Part shown: piece by piece, positions 7,610-16,884 of the stretch
Layout of the letters: every line of letters begins with the position of its first letter
Numbering within the stretch: the stretch's first letter is position 1
Assembly: GCA_035528995.1 (NCBI GenBank)
Contig: DATKXO010000218.1
Coordinates: 1 to 24,438 of the forward strand
Direction: 5' to 3'
DNA length: 24,438 nt
Origin: DATKXO01 sp035528995
GTDB lineage: Bacteria > Planctomycetota > Phycisphaerae > UBA1845
Made by a program: the position numbers and the translations under genes
The notes under the pieces: model-generated
Told to the model about the DNA's origin: nothing
Seen by the model: the letters and a program-made list of their open reading frames with translations, nothing else
Databases searched by the model: none

Positions 7610-7783
7610 ATGACGCGCAGACACTGGAGAAGACTGTTCTGCCTGCTTGTGTTGGCCCAGGTCGTCCTTCAACTGCCTCGGATTGCCTTGGCCCACGGCG
7701 GACACCTCGGTGGACACACCGCCAGCTCGGTGGCCGCCGAGGCCCTGTTCATGGGCATAAGCGGCTGCAACGCCCAGGAGTAG
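7610..7783 (+). CDS. 57-residue secreted peptide, unknown function
   Basis: A short gene with an ATG at 7610 and an AGGAG ribosome-binding site seven bases upstream, ending in TAG at 7781-7783. The product begins with four Arg and one His in the first eight residues, then a hydrophobic core (LFCLLVLAQVVLQL), then IALA-HGG, a textbook signal-peptidase I site near residue 29. The predicted mature peptide is under 30 residues: HGGHLGGH, a Ser/Ala/Glu helix-like part, and a C-terminal ISGCNAQE with one Cys. The three closely spaced His might bind metal, but nothing proves it. It sits directly behind the palindromic promoter region and 163 bases before an exported protein, with which it may be co-expressed. 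I recognise no family. Confidence 0.62.
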   Translation: MTRRHWRRLFCLLVLAQVVLQLPRIALAHGGHLGGHTASSVAAEALFMGISGCNAQE

Positions 7784-7946
7784 GTCGGTTCCAACTCGAG
7801 CTGCCCGGCGGGCGGGGGCAGGAAGACGGCCGGGGGACGCGCCTCCGGTCGGTCCGGAGCGCCGGTGACGGGCTATTGTCACCGGGATTGCGAGAGACTG
7901 GAAACGAGAGCGGCCGGATGGAGATGAGGCCGTCGGAGTCCGAACC

Positions 7947-8633
7947 ATGATGCGAGCTTGGATGATCACCGGATGCCTGCTCCTGGCGGTTCCGTCGGGC
8001 CGGCTGCGGCCGGCGGAGGCGACGGGCATCGATTTCATCGTGCACCAGGACGGGACCCCCACTCATACGTTGGTCGTGGCAAGACCGGCCCTGGTGGACG
8101 AACCGTATCCGATTCCACTGGAGGAGGTGGTCGAGCTGCCCGGCTACTACCTGACGGCCGAGCCCGGCTGGGACGGGCTGGGAGTGGATCAGCCGGAGGA
8201 GGGTCGTTTGGCGCTGCTGACGGACACGGGCCTGACGCTTCGCCGGGTGAGCTTCGATCCGGGTTTCGAGATGTTCGACCTGGACCTGAACCCGATCCTG
8301 GAAACGGACGGGGCCACGGTGCGGCTGGAGGGCGAGGCCGAGAGTGAGGAGTTCGCGTGGCATCAGCACCTGGTGTTCGGGGTGGAACCCGGTGCGGAGG
8401 TGGGGCAGGAGTACACGGCCACGTTCGTGCTGATCGATGAGGAGGGCGACCACGGCGACTCGGAGCCGTTCACGCTACGGTTCGTCACCACGGCCGCCGC
8501 CGGCGCAGGAGCGGGCACGGGCGGTGCGTGCGCGTCAGGGGGTGGTGCGTGCGGTGCGATGGGGATGATCTGCCTGGTGTTGACGGTCTGTGCCATGGTG
8601 CGGATGAAGGGCGGCGTCAGGCGGGCGGGTTGA
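7947..8633 (+). CDS. Exported protein with C-terminal membrane anchor, unknown function
   Basis: A 228-residue protein. It has a hydrophobic N-terminus (residues 5-16) with a likely signal peptide ending near PAEA-TG (residue 26). A beta-rich body of about residues 28-182 follows, with AWHQHLVFGVEPG and a closing ATFVLIDEEGDHGDSEPFTLRF. Next come a Gly/Ala/Cys-rich linker (183-204), a hydrophobic helix (AMGMICLVLTVCAMV) and a short basic tail. That signal-body-linker-helix-Arg layout is a cell-surface anchor arrangement. The body is loosely reminiscent of 'choice-of-anchor' and metal-regulated surface domains with a WHxH motif, but this is a weak impression. The start is an ATG-ATG pair after GGAG at about nine bases. 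A strong terminator follows. Confidence 0.7.
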   Translation: MMRAWMITGCLLLAVPSGRLRPAEATGIDFIVHQDGTPTHTLVVARPALVDEPYPIPLEEVVELPGYYLTAEPGWDGLGVDQPEEGRLALLTDTGLTLRRVSFDPGFEMFDLDLNPILETDGATVRLEGEAESEEFAWHQHLVFGVEPGAEVGQEYTATFVLIDEEGDHGDSEPFTLRFVTTAAAGAGAGTGGACASGGGACGAMGMICLVLTVCAMVRMKGGVRRAG

Positions 8634-8669
8634 CGTTGAGGCGGCAAGCGGCGTGCGGGGGAACAGCAC

Positions 8670-8704
8670 AGAAGCCGGTCTGCGATGGGCAGGCCGGCTT
8701 CTTT
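8670..8704 (+). terminator. Strong intrinsic terminator between convergent genes
   Basis: A 14-base stem with one G-U pair: AGAAGCCGGTCTGC (8670-8683), loop GATGG, GCAGGCCGGCTTCT (8689-8702), followed by TT. It lies 36 bases past the stop of the plus-strand gene and 28 bases before the end of the convergent minus-strand gene, so it could serve both directions; the plus direction has the better T tract. Confidence 0.7.
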
Positions 8705-8732
8705 GAGTTCTTCCAGGGCTACGGCGATCGGC

Positions 8733-9641
8733 CTATCGTCTGCGCCGCCGCCGAGCGGCCATGCAGCAACCGGCCAAGAGGAGCATGGCGACGGTTGCGG
8801 GTTCGGGCACCGCGTTGCGGCTGACGAGGACCTCGTTGTAGGGGTCGTCGCTGTAGGACAGGTTCAGGAAGCCCAGGCCGGGCACGTCGTCGCCGTGCAG
8901 GCTCGAGGTGGTGGCCATGGTCATGAGTCGGGAGACCTCCTCGCTGGTGAGGTCGATACCGGTGGCCATTTTGGCCCGGAGCTTGGAGACGGTGGAATCG
9001 AGGGCGTTCTCCCGTGCGGTTCGCCCGCTGAAGGTGGCGAAGATGTTCTCGTAGCCGGCGGCCTCGTAGAACGGGTCGGTGACGGTGGCGATGAGGTCGG
9101 CGAAGAGATTGCCGGAGATATTGATGGGGCCGATGTCGTAGTCCATGACATCGCCGTCGCTGTTGGCGAATCGCCCGGTGCTGGAGGCGGTCTGTCGGCT
9201 GGAGTACTGGAACTGGAAGTCGTACCAGCCGAAGGCGTTGACGGAGCCGACGACGTTGAGGATCTGGCTGCCGTCGATTTGAACCTGGTTGCCGCCGGTG
9301 TCGGAGAGGAAGTTGTAGAACAGGGGGTTGTTGGGCGCTCCGGCGGTGAGGTTGAAATCGAGCGTGCGGTAGCCGCGGTTGCTGGTGGTGACGCTCAGGT
9401 TGACCGGGCCGGTCAGGGTCAGGTCGGTGGGCCCGAAGTCGAGGGGGGTGTTGTTGAAGTTTCGGGCGATCCCGGTGCTGAAGCCGTTGCTGAGCGGGTT
9501 GCGCTGAGTGGCACCCTGGAATCCGGCGTACTCGAGGGCAACCAGGACGTCTCCGAAGGCGCCCGCGCTTGCGGTATTGGCCGGCCACAGGACCGCGGTC
9601 AACAGCAGGATCGCGCAGACAAACCGACGCGAGTTGAGCAT
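8733..9641 (-). CDS. PEP-CTERM sorting domain protein
   Basis: A 302-residue exported protein starting at the ATG at 9641 behind a strong AGGAGGTG. Residues 1-26 are a signal peptide with cleavage at ASA-G. The body is Asn/Gly/Thr-rich and beta-like (repeated short strands such as LDFGPTDLTLTGPVNLSV and NVVGSVNAFGWYDFQFQY), with a helical segment around ENALDSTVSKLRAKMA. The end is a clear PEP-CTERM signal: NAVPEPAT, a hydrophobic helix (VAMLLLAGCCMAA) and six Arg. Such proteins are exported, processed by an exosortase (not in this window) and usually end up in the envelope or extracellular matrix. The body's function is not recognisable. A TATACT -10-like hexamer lies about 140 bases upstream. 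Confidence 0.88.
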   Translation of the reverse strand: MLNSRRFVCAILLLTAVLWPANTASAGAFGDVLVALEYAGFQGATQRNPLSNGFSTGIARNFNNTPLDFGPTDLTLTGPVNLSVTTSNRGYRTLDFNLTAGAPNNPLFYNFLSDTGGNQVQIDGSQILNVVGSVNAFGWYDFQFQYSSRQTASSTGRFANSDGDVMDYDIGPINISGNLFADLIATVTDPFYEAAGYENIFATFSGRTARENALDSTVSKLRAKMATGIDLTSEEVSRLMTMATTSSLHGDDVPGLGFLNLSYSDDPYNEVLVSRNAVPEPATVAMLLLAGCCMAARRRRRR

Positions 9642-9960
9642 TGGGCACCTCCTGAAGCGGGGTCGATGCGACCTCCGGCACAGTTCCCAGATTAGCGTCA
9701 GCGCGGCCGGACATCAAGGCTACAAGCGGCGGCGCTGAGTCGGGAACCCGGACCTGCGCAAGCGGAGCGCACGCTCCCCATTTAGTATAGCCTGGATTGT
9801 CTTCGGCAGGCCGGTATACAGCCCTGCAGGCAGGGGAAAGGAAGCGCAAAACTTGCGCCTGAATTCGGTGGCAGGTGTGTCCGTTTATCGGACACTGTGG
9901 CGGCGCCTCGGGCCCGCGGCGCGGCGAAACGGGGAGGGTCGACCGGCCTACCGGGCGGCG
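9642..9960. other. Intergenic region between dipeptidase and PEP-CTERM gene
   Basis: 319 bases between two minus-strand genes. For the PEP-CTERM gene there is a -10-like TATACT on the minus strand (9784-9789) without a good -35. Towards the dipeptidase there are two inverted repeats: GCGCAA-AAC-TTGCGC (9844-9858) and GTGTCCG-TTTAT-CGGACAC (9877-9895). No small gene was found. Confidence 0.5.
9841..9860 (-). terminator. Possible terminator after the M20 dipeptidase
   Basis: Read leftward, AGGCGCAA-GTT-TTGCGCTT forms an eight-base stem (one G-U pair) followed by CCTTTCC, about 100 bases past the dipeptidase stop. The T tract is weak. Confidence 0.3.
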
Positions 9961-11337
9961 TCAGGCGCCGGCCAGCAGGTGGGTGAAGCAGGCCGACGAG
10001 CGCAGGCCGCAGAAGAAATCGTCCAGGGCGAAGAACTCGTTAGGCCCGTGCATGTTGCAGTTGGGCACGCACAGACCCATCATCAAAGACTCGGCGCCGA
10101 GCACACTGCGAAACAGCGGCAGGATGGGCAGCGTTCCTCCCTCCCGGATCAGGACGGGACGCTTGTTGAAGCCCGCCTCGACCGCGGCGATGGCCGCCCT
10201 CATCCCGGGGGAGTCGATGGGGCAGACGTAGGGCGCGGCGGTGGCCAGTTCTCGAACCTCGACGCGGACGCCGGGCGGGGTCAGGGCCTGTACGGCCCGG
10301 TCGAAGGCTTCGGAAATCGCGGCCGGGTCCTGATCGGGGACGATCCGCATCGAGACCTTGGCGCCGACCCGGGCGGGAATGATGGTGGACGAGCCCTGGC
10401 CCATGAATCCGCCATACAGTCCGTTGACGTCGAGTGTTGGTCGCGTCCAGCGGCGCTGCAGCGTGGTGAAGCCGGCCTCGCCGCTGAGGGCGGGGCTGCC
10501 GGTGGATTGGAGGTAGTCGTTTTCGTCGAAGGGCAGGGCGTCGATGGCGGCCTGTTCCTGCGGCGAGATGGATTGCACGTCGTTGTAGAAGCCTGGGATG
10601 GTGACGCGCTGGTCGGCATCCTTGAGGCCGGCGACGATGCGGGCCAGCACGTTCGCCGGATTGTCGACGGTCCCGCCGAAGGAGCCGCTGTGCAGGTCGG
10701 TCTTGGGCCCGGTGACGATGATCTCCTTGTAGACCATGCCCTTGGTGCCGTAGGTGATGGCCGGTGTGTCGGTGCTGAACTTGGCGGTGTCGGAGATGAC
10801 CACGTAATCGCAGGCCAGCCGCTCGCGATGGGACTCGACCAGGGCGCCGAGGTTGGGTGATCCGATCTCCTCCTCGCCCTCGATGAGGAACTTGAGGCGG
10901 AGGGGCAGCTTTCCGGCGGTCTTCATCCAGGCCTCGGTGCTGAGCAAGTGGGTCAGGACCTGCCCTTTGTCGTCCGCGGCGCCGCGGGCGTAGACCACCT
11001 CGTCGCGCAACGTGGGCTCGAAGGCCGGCGAGTCCCAGAGCGACTCGTCACCGACCGGCTGCACGTCGTAGTGGCCGTAGACCAGCACGGTGGCGGCACC
11101 GTCGGCGGGCCCGGTGTCGGCCAGCACGACGGGATGTCCGGGGGTCTCGACGATCTCGGCCTGCACGTCGCAATCGAGCAGGCGCTGCCTGACCCATCCG
11201 GCGGCCTGGCGCATGGCCTCGGCCTTCGAGGCGTCGGTGGAGATGCTGGGGATACGCAGGAAGTCGTAGAGCAGTTCGACGAAGCGGTCGCGGTTGGTCT
11301 CGATGTACTGCAGGGTTTTGTCGATCACAGCGGTCAT
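9961..11337 (-). CDS. M20-family metallopeptidase (dipeptidase)
   Basis: A 458-residue zinc dipeptidase of the M20 family, close in layout to cytosolic nonspecific dipeptidases. The binuclear metal ligands and catalytic residues are all visible: YGHYDVQP (H89, D91), RGAADDKG (D122), the EGEEEIGS acidic cluster (153-160), SDT (D183) and NMHGPNE (H430). The dimerisation/lid domain occupies about residues 200-320, with DLHSGSFGG (H216) at its start and TIIPA near its end. Length and order match full-length enzymes. There is no signal peptide, so it is cytoplasmic, hydrolysing dipeptides or short peptides. The ATG at 11337 has a poor ribosome-binding site, but the N-terminal helix and FLRIPSIS motif follow at the usual distance. 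A divergent promoter pair lies upstream. Confidence 0.9.
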   Translation of the reverse strand: MTAVIDKTLQYIETNRDRFVELLYDFLRIPSISTDASKAEAMRQAAGWVRQRLLDCDVQAEIVETPGHPVVLADTGPADGAATVLVYGHYDVQPVGDESLWDSPAFEPTLRDEVVYARGAADDKGQVLTHLLSTEAWMKTAGKLPLRLKFLIEGEEEIGSPNLGALVESHRERLACDYVVISDTAKFSTDTPAITYGTKGMVYKEIIVTGPKTDLHSGSFGGTVDNPANVLARIVAGLKDADQRVTIPGFYNDVQSISPQEQAAIDALPFDENDYLQSTGSPALSGEAGFTTLQRRWTRPTLDVNGLYGGFMGQGSSTIIPARVGAKVSMRIVPDQDPAAISEAFDRAVQALTPPGVRVEVRELATAAPYVCPIDSPGMRAAIAAVEAGFNKRPVLIREGGTLPILPLFRSVLGAESLMMGLCVPNCNMHGPNEFFALDDFFCGLRSSACFTHLLAGA

Positions 11338-11459
11338 CCTTTGATCAGAGGTTTGCCGAGGTCCCTCCGAGACGGGTCATCCATGCTCGACCGGGCCGAC
11401 GGGACAATAAACGGAGCACGCACCGCTTGGGGCGTGCGGCCCGCGGTATGAGAAGAACG

Positions 11460-11489
11460 ATCATAGCCCGCTGGGCACAGGGCGTCCAA
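11460..11489 (-). promoter_or_regulatory. Candidate promoter for the M20 dipeptidase
   Basis: On the minus strand TTGGAC (11484-11489) and TATGAT (11460-11465) are 18 bases apart. The -10 matches the consensus at five of six positions. The leader would be about 115 bases and contains a GCACGC/GCGTGC inverted repeat (around 11417-11438). It is back-to-back with the plus-strand promoter at 11507-11535. Confidence 0.42.
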
Positions 11490-11506
11490 TCCGTAGGGCG
11501 TGGTGT

Positions 11507-11535
11507 TTGGAAAGGCCGCATGGCGTCGCTACAAT
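11507..11535 (+). promoter_or_regulatory. Candidate promoter for the small membrane protein gene
   Basis: TTGGAA (11507-11512), exactly 17 bases, TACAAT (11530-11535). The -10 matches five of six consensus positions and the -35 four. It lies about 55 bases upstream of the ATG at 11591. A second TACAAT (11840-11845) precedes mnmG but lacks a recognisable -35. Confidence 0.5.
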
Positions 11536-11590
11536 CTGTGATGGCAGGTTTCTCCTCTCGTATGCAGGGGCTCTGGCGGAGCAGAATTCG

Positions 11591-11803
11591 ATGAGTGCGG
11601 GCTCGACGCACTGGTTGACGATCGTGGGCTCGATGGCCTGGTTCGCGTTCTTCGTGCTGCTGATCTTTCGGCCGCTGCTGGTGTGGGAGCATCCGCTGCT
11701 GGCGGTGTTGTTTTTCGCCGGTCTGGGGTGGTGGGGAGCCCAAGCGCGCCGCACGCGACGCCGGGAAAAGAAGGGCCTGATGGATCCCACCGACTCGCCG
11801 TAG
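11591..11803 (+). CDS. Small two-helix membrane protein
   Basis: A 70-residue protein with two hydrophobic segments (about residues 9-31, IVGSMAWFAFFVLLIFRPLL, and 35-50, LLAVLFFAGLGWWGA) joined by a short VWEHP turn. A strongly basic tail follows (QARRTRRREKKG), predicting a cytoplasmic C-terminus. The frame is open upstream to 11507, but that extension overlaps the promoter. The ATG at 11591 has GGAG nine bases ahead, so I take it as the start. No family is recognised. mnmG follows 99 bases later on the same strand. Confidence 0.55.
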   Translation: MSAGSTHWLTIVGSMAWFAFFVLLIFRPLLVWEHPLLAVLFFAGLGWWGAQARRTRRREKKGLMDPTDSP

Positions 11804-11902
11804 GCCGATCGCGTTTTCGACCCCATGCCAAGGTGGCGCTACAATGGGCCTGACGGTGGAGTGTCTGCGCCTGTAGGGGTGCGGCGCGGGACGAGGAAAC
11901 GG

Positions 11903-13753
<1,851 letters not shown>

Positions 13754-13795
13754 CCACCCGGTTCCCTTACAGTCACCAGATTGTCCTGAACTTTG

Positions 13796-13827
13796 AGCTT
13801 GACACACTAGCTTGACGAATGTACCGT
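13796..13827 (+). promoter_or_regulatory. Promoter region with direct repeats upstream of the signalling cluster
   Basis: TTGACA (13799-13804) is followed after 17 bases by TACCGT (13822-13827), a weak -10; TATAGC and TAATCT a few bases on are alternatives. The octamer AGCTTGAC occurs twice as a direct repeat, at 13796-13803 and 13809-13816, 13 bases apart and overlapping the -35. The stretch is more AT-rich than its surroundings and lies about 50-80 bases before the HTH-REC start. Confidence 0.4.
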
Positions 13828-13878
13828 ATAGCTAATCTGGGTGGAATGGGGAACCTTGGACGGCAGGGAGGTTGAGTC

Positions 13879-14478
13879 ATGGCAGCCAAACCGGGCATTC
13901 GCCGCAAAATCGGACCCAAGGCGGTGTACACGACAGGCGAGGTCGCGGCCATCTGCAAGGTGAGCCAGCAGACGGTCATCCGGTGCTTCGACAGCGGAAA
14001 GCTGAAGGGGTTCCGGGTCCCTGGCTCGCGATTCCGGCGGATTCCGCGTGAATGTCTGCGCGAGTTCATGAAGGAAAACGGCATCCCGCTGGATCAGTTG
14101 GACAGCGGGAAGCGGCGGGTTCTGGTCGTGGATGACGACGAGGCCATCGTGGAGATGTTCACCGAACTGTTCGATCGGGACGGGCGGTTCGAGGTTCGCA
14201 CGGCAGGAACGGGGTACGAAGCGGGGATTCTGACGCAGTTGTTTCAACCGGACATCGTCCTGCTGGATTTCAAGCTTCCGGACATCAACGGTACGGCCGT
14301 CTGCCGGACCATACGGTCCAACCCGAAGTTCGAGCACATCCGAATCATCATCATCAGCGGCGTGGCCGACCCCGACGAGGTGGAAGAGCTGATGCTGGCC
14401 GGGGCCGACGACTTCATCAAGAAACCCTTCGAGATCGAGAGCGTGATATCACGCGTCGCGGAGATGGTGCACGTCTGA
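13879..14478 (+). CDS. Response regulator: excisionase-type HTH fused to a receiver domain
   Basis: A 199-residue protein with the DNA-binding domain first. Residues about 16-66 are an excisionase/MerR-like helix-turn-helix (YTTGEVAAICKVSQQTVIR, then the SGKLKGFRVPGSRFRRIP wing). Residues 79-198 are a complete receiver domain: acidic pocket VVDDDE (85-87), phosphoacceptor D130 in LLDFKLPD, switch Ser S160 in IIIISG, and conserved Lys in IKKPFE (K182). This is the reverse of the usual REC-then-DNA-binding order. It starts at an ATG with GGGAGG ahead. The kinase gene begins 19 bases after its stop, so it is the likely phosphorylation partner in the same operon. Targets are unknown; autoregulation through the direct repeats upstream is possible. 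Confidence 0.87.
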   Translation: MAAKPGIRRKIGPKAVYTTGEVAAICKVSQQTVIRCFDSGKLKGFRVPGSRFRRIPRECLREFMKENGIPLDQLDSGKRRVLVVDDDEAIVEMFTELFDRDGRFEVRTAGTGYEAGILTQLFQPDIVLLDFKLPDINGTAVCRTIRSNPKFEHIRIIIISGVADPDEVEELMLAGADDFIKKPFEIESVISRVAEMVHV

Positions 14479-14497
14479 TCGGACGTCGCCGAACCGG

Positions 14498-16750
14498 ATG
14501 GTCTCCTCCCAGGGTGCCACAAACTCGCAGCGCGGCAAAGATGCCGATCGGGTCGAGCTGATCCTTTGCCAGATTGAACAGTTGCCGACGCTTCCGGCGG
14601 TGGCAACGCGTGTGATCCAGGCGACCAGGTCGTCACAGACGAGCGCGTCGGACGTTGTCGCGCTGATCGAGACCGACCAGTCGCTGACGGCCAAGATTCT
14701 GGCGCTGGTGCGGCGGAGCGATCTGGGGGCCCGGGGTGAGGTGGGCACGGTCTCGCGTGCGGTGGTCGTTCTGGGCTTTGCGGCCGTTCGCAACGCGGTG
14801 CTTTCGATTCAGGTCTACGAGACCTTCAGCGGTCTGGAGGCTTCGGAAGGGTCCGCACTGAAGCGGAGCGAATTCTGGAAGCACAGTCTGGCGGTGGCCT
14901 GCGCGGCGCAGTCGATCGCGGGCGACCTGGGGCCAGGGGTCTCGCCGGACGAGGCGTTCGTTTGCGGTCTGTTGCACGACATGGGAAAGGTGGCTCTGGA
15001 CGCGTGCCTGCCGAAGAGCTACGCCCGGATCGTTCGGGAGACCGAAGCCCGGCGGGCGTGTATCTGCGACGTCGAGCGGTCCGTGCTGGGGCTGGACCAC
15101 ACGGTGGCCGGCAAGCGGCTGGCCCAACACTGGAAGCTTCCCGAATCGATCGTCGAGTGCGTGTGGCTGCACCATCAGTCCCCGGACGGTCTGCCGGCGT
15201 CGATCGGGGCGACCCGGCTGGTCGAGATCGTTCACCTGGCCGACGAGGTCGTGCGGCGTCAACGGATCGGCTACTCGGGCTACAACCGCAACGGGGACGT
15301 GGGCGCCCTGGCCGAGCGGCTCGGCCTGAAGGACGATGCGCTCGACCGGGTGCTGAGCGAACTGGGCCCGCAGGTCGAGGAACACGCGGAGTTGCTGGGG
15401 CTCAGCGGTCTGACCTCGGGCGGTCTGTACGCCCAGGCGCTCGTGGATGCCAACGAGGAGCTGGGCCGGCTGAACGTCGAGCTGGTGGAAACAAACCGGC
15501 GGCTGCAGGCTCGGTCTCGCGGATTCGACGCGCTGCGGCGGCTCCAGGAGGGGCTGAGCGGGGACGATCAGGTTCTCGAGGTGTGTGGGGACGTGGCCGG
15601 GGCCGCCCGGGCGTTCCTGGGGACGGAGGGCCCGGCGTTCTGCTTCAGCCTCAACGAGTCCGGCACGGTGTACCACGTCGGCTCGACGCTGGGGGAGCGA
15701 GAGGCGACGGCGGTTCTGCCGACCGAGGCGGCTCCGGAAGGGGAATCGCTTCTGCCGGCGGGCGGGCTGATGCGGGCGCCGGCGACGGCCCAGCCGGTGA
15801 TCGATCACTTCAAGGCCCACCTGAGCAGCGGGCCGGTGTGGATGTGGCCGATCCGGCACGCCTCGCGTCTGGTGGGCGGGGTGCTGATCACGGGCCAGGC
15901 GGACAGGATTGCCGCGCTGAGCTCCTGCGCCGAGGAGCTGGCGGCGTTGTCGGGCGCGTTCGGTCTGGCCCTGGCGACGGCCACGGCGCGGGCCCACAGC
16001 GAGAAGCTGGTCGAGGAACTGGCGGACGCGAATCGCCGGCTGCAGGCGGCCCAGGATGCGATTCTGCGGAGCAAGTCGTTGGGCATGATCGCGGCGACGG
16101 CGGCCGGCGCCGCTCACGAACTCAACAATCCTCTGTCCGTGATCTCGGGTCGGGCCCAGATGCTGGCTTCGGGGGAGACCGACGCCGCCCGGCAGAAGAC
16201 GCTGCGAACGGTGCAAGAACAGGCCCAGCGGGCCAGCGACATCGTCAGCGACCTGCTGGCCTTCGCCAAGCCGACACCACCCCGGCCCGAGCGGATCAGC
16301 GTGCTGCCGTGGTTGCAGGGATTCCGGGGGCGGTGGCTGGCCAAGTCCTCGCGAGACCCGGAGCGATTCACAGTGGCGGTGGAGGACCCGGCCCTGACCG
16401 TCCGGGTCGACCCCGATCAGTTGGAACATATCCTGGAAAACGTGCTGGCCAATGCTGTGGAGGCGACTACGCCCGAAAATATGGGCCTGGTCGTCAACTC
16501 GGCCTCGCGGGCGTCCGATGACTCGGTCGTGATTGCGGTGGAGGACAACGGTCGAGGGATGCCAACCGAGGTGCTGGAGCATGCCCTGGACCCGTTCTTC
16601 TCGCACCGTCAAGCGGGACGCGGACGGGGCTTGGGTCTGTCGCTGGCGTACAGCCTGGCGCTGGCCAACGGCGGCGACCTGTGGCTGGAATCCACGCCCG
16701 GAGTCGGCACCACGGCGTTCATCGGACTTCCCGCCGGTCGGACCACATAG
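14498..16750 (+). CDS. HDOD-GAF-type sensor histidine kinase
   Basis: A 750-residue cytoplasmic kinase without membrane segments. Residues about 18-250 form an HDOD domain (LPTLPAVATRVI; DQSLTAKIL) with HD-type metal residues retained: H129, H160-D161 in LLHDMGK, and H225-H226. A coiled coil (about 312-345) leads to a GAF-like sensor region (about 345-495). A second helix (500-525) precedes the HisKA domain with phosphoacceptor H540 in AAHELNNPL. The ATPase domain has the N box ENVLANAVEA, G1 DNGRGM (683-688) and a GRGLGLSL G2 box. It therefore has everything needed to autophosphorylate; the input is unknown. Start: ATG at 14498, weak ribosome-binding site, 19 bases after the HTH-REC stop, suggesting coupled expression. 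It has no receiver of its own and presumably signals to its neighbours. Confidence 0.88.
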   Translation: MVSSQGATNSQRGKDADRVELILCQIEQLPTLPAVATRVIQATRSSQTSASDVVALIETDQSLTAKILALVRRSDLGARGEVGTVSRAVVVLGFAAVRNAVLSIQVYETFSGLEASEGSALKRSEFWKHSLAVACAAQSIAGDLGPGVSPDEAFVCGLLHDMGKVALDACLPKSYARIVRETEARRACICDVERSVLGLDHTVAGKRLAQHWKLPESIVECVWLHHQSPDGLPASIGATRLVEIVHLADEVVRRQRIGYSGYNRNGDVGALAERLGLKDDALDRVLSELGPQVEEHAELLGLSGLTSGGLYAQALVDANEELGRLNVELVETNRRLQARSRGFDALRRLQEGLSGDDQVLEVCGDVAGAARAFLGTEGPAFCFSLNESGTVYHVGSTLGEREATAVLPTEAAPEGESLLPAGGLMRAPATAQPVIDHFKAHLSSGPVWMWPIRHASRLVGGVLITGQADRIAALSSCAEELAALSGAFGLALATATARAHSEKLVEELADANRRLQAAQDAILRSKSLGMIAATAAGAAHELNNPLSVISGRAQMLASGETDAARQKTLRTVQEQAQRASDIVSDLLAFAKPTPPRPERISVLPWLQGFRGRWLAKSSRDPERFTVAVEDPALTVRVDPDQLEHILENVLANAVEATTPENMGLVVNSASRASDDSVVIAVEDNGRGMPTEVLEHALDPFFSHRQAGRGRGLGLSLAYSLALANGGDLWLESTPGVGTTAFIGLPAGRTT

Positions 16751-16884
16751 GCCGACGCCGATTCCGGACAACCCCCCGTGTCACAACCTGCGGCCCCGAA
16801 CTTCCGGGAGCGGAACGGACGGGCAGGTCGGGCGCATGCACGCCGAGCCGAACCGGTTGTGGCATCCGCCGGTCAGGGACCGAC

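Noticed and set aside
7918..7950. Ten-codon upstream frame MEMRPSESEP overlapping the ATG of the anchored protein
   Set aside because: It could couple translation through the overlapping ATGA, but it has no ribosome-binding site and is too short to judge.
14962..16521. A 519-codon plus-strand frame inside the kinase gene
   Set aside because: Gly/Arg-rich out-of-frame shadow without a ribosome-binding site or recognisable domain.
14633..16771. A 712-codon open frame on the minus strand opposite the HDOD-kinase gene
   Set aside because: It is the antisense shadow of a GC3-biased gene; it is rich in Arg, Pro, Gln and His with no motif, and the plus-strand product has complete kinase motifs.
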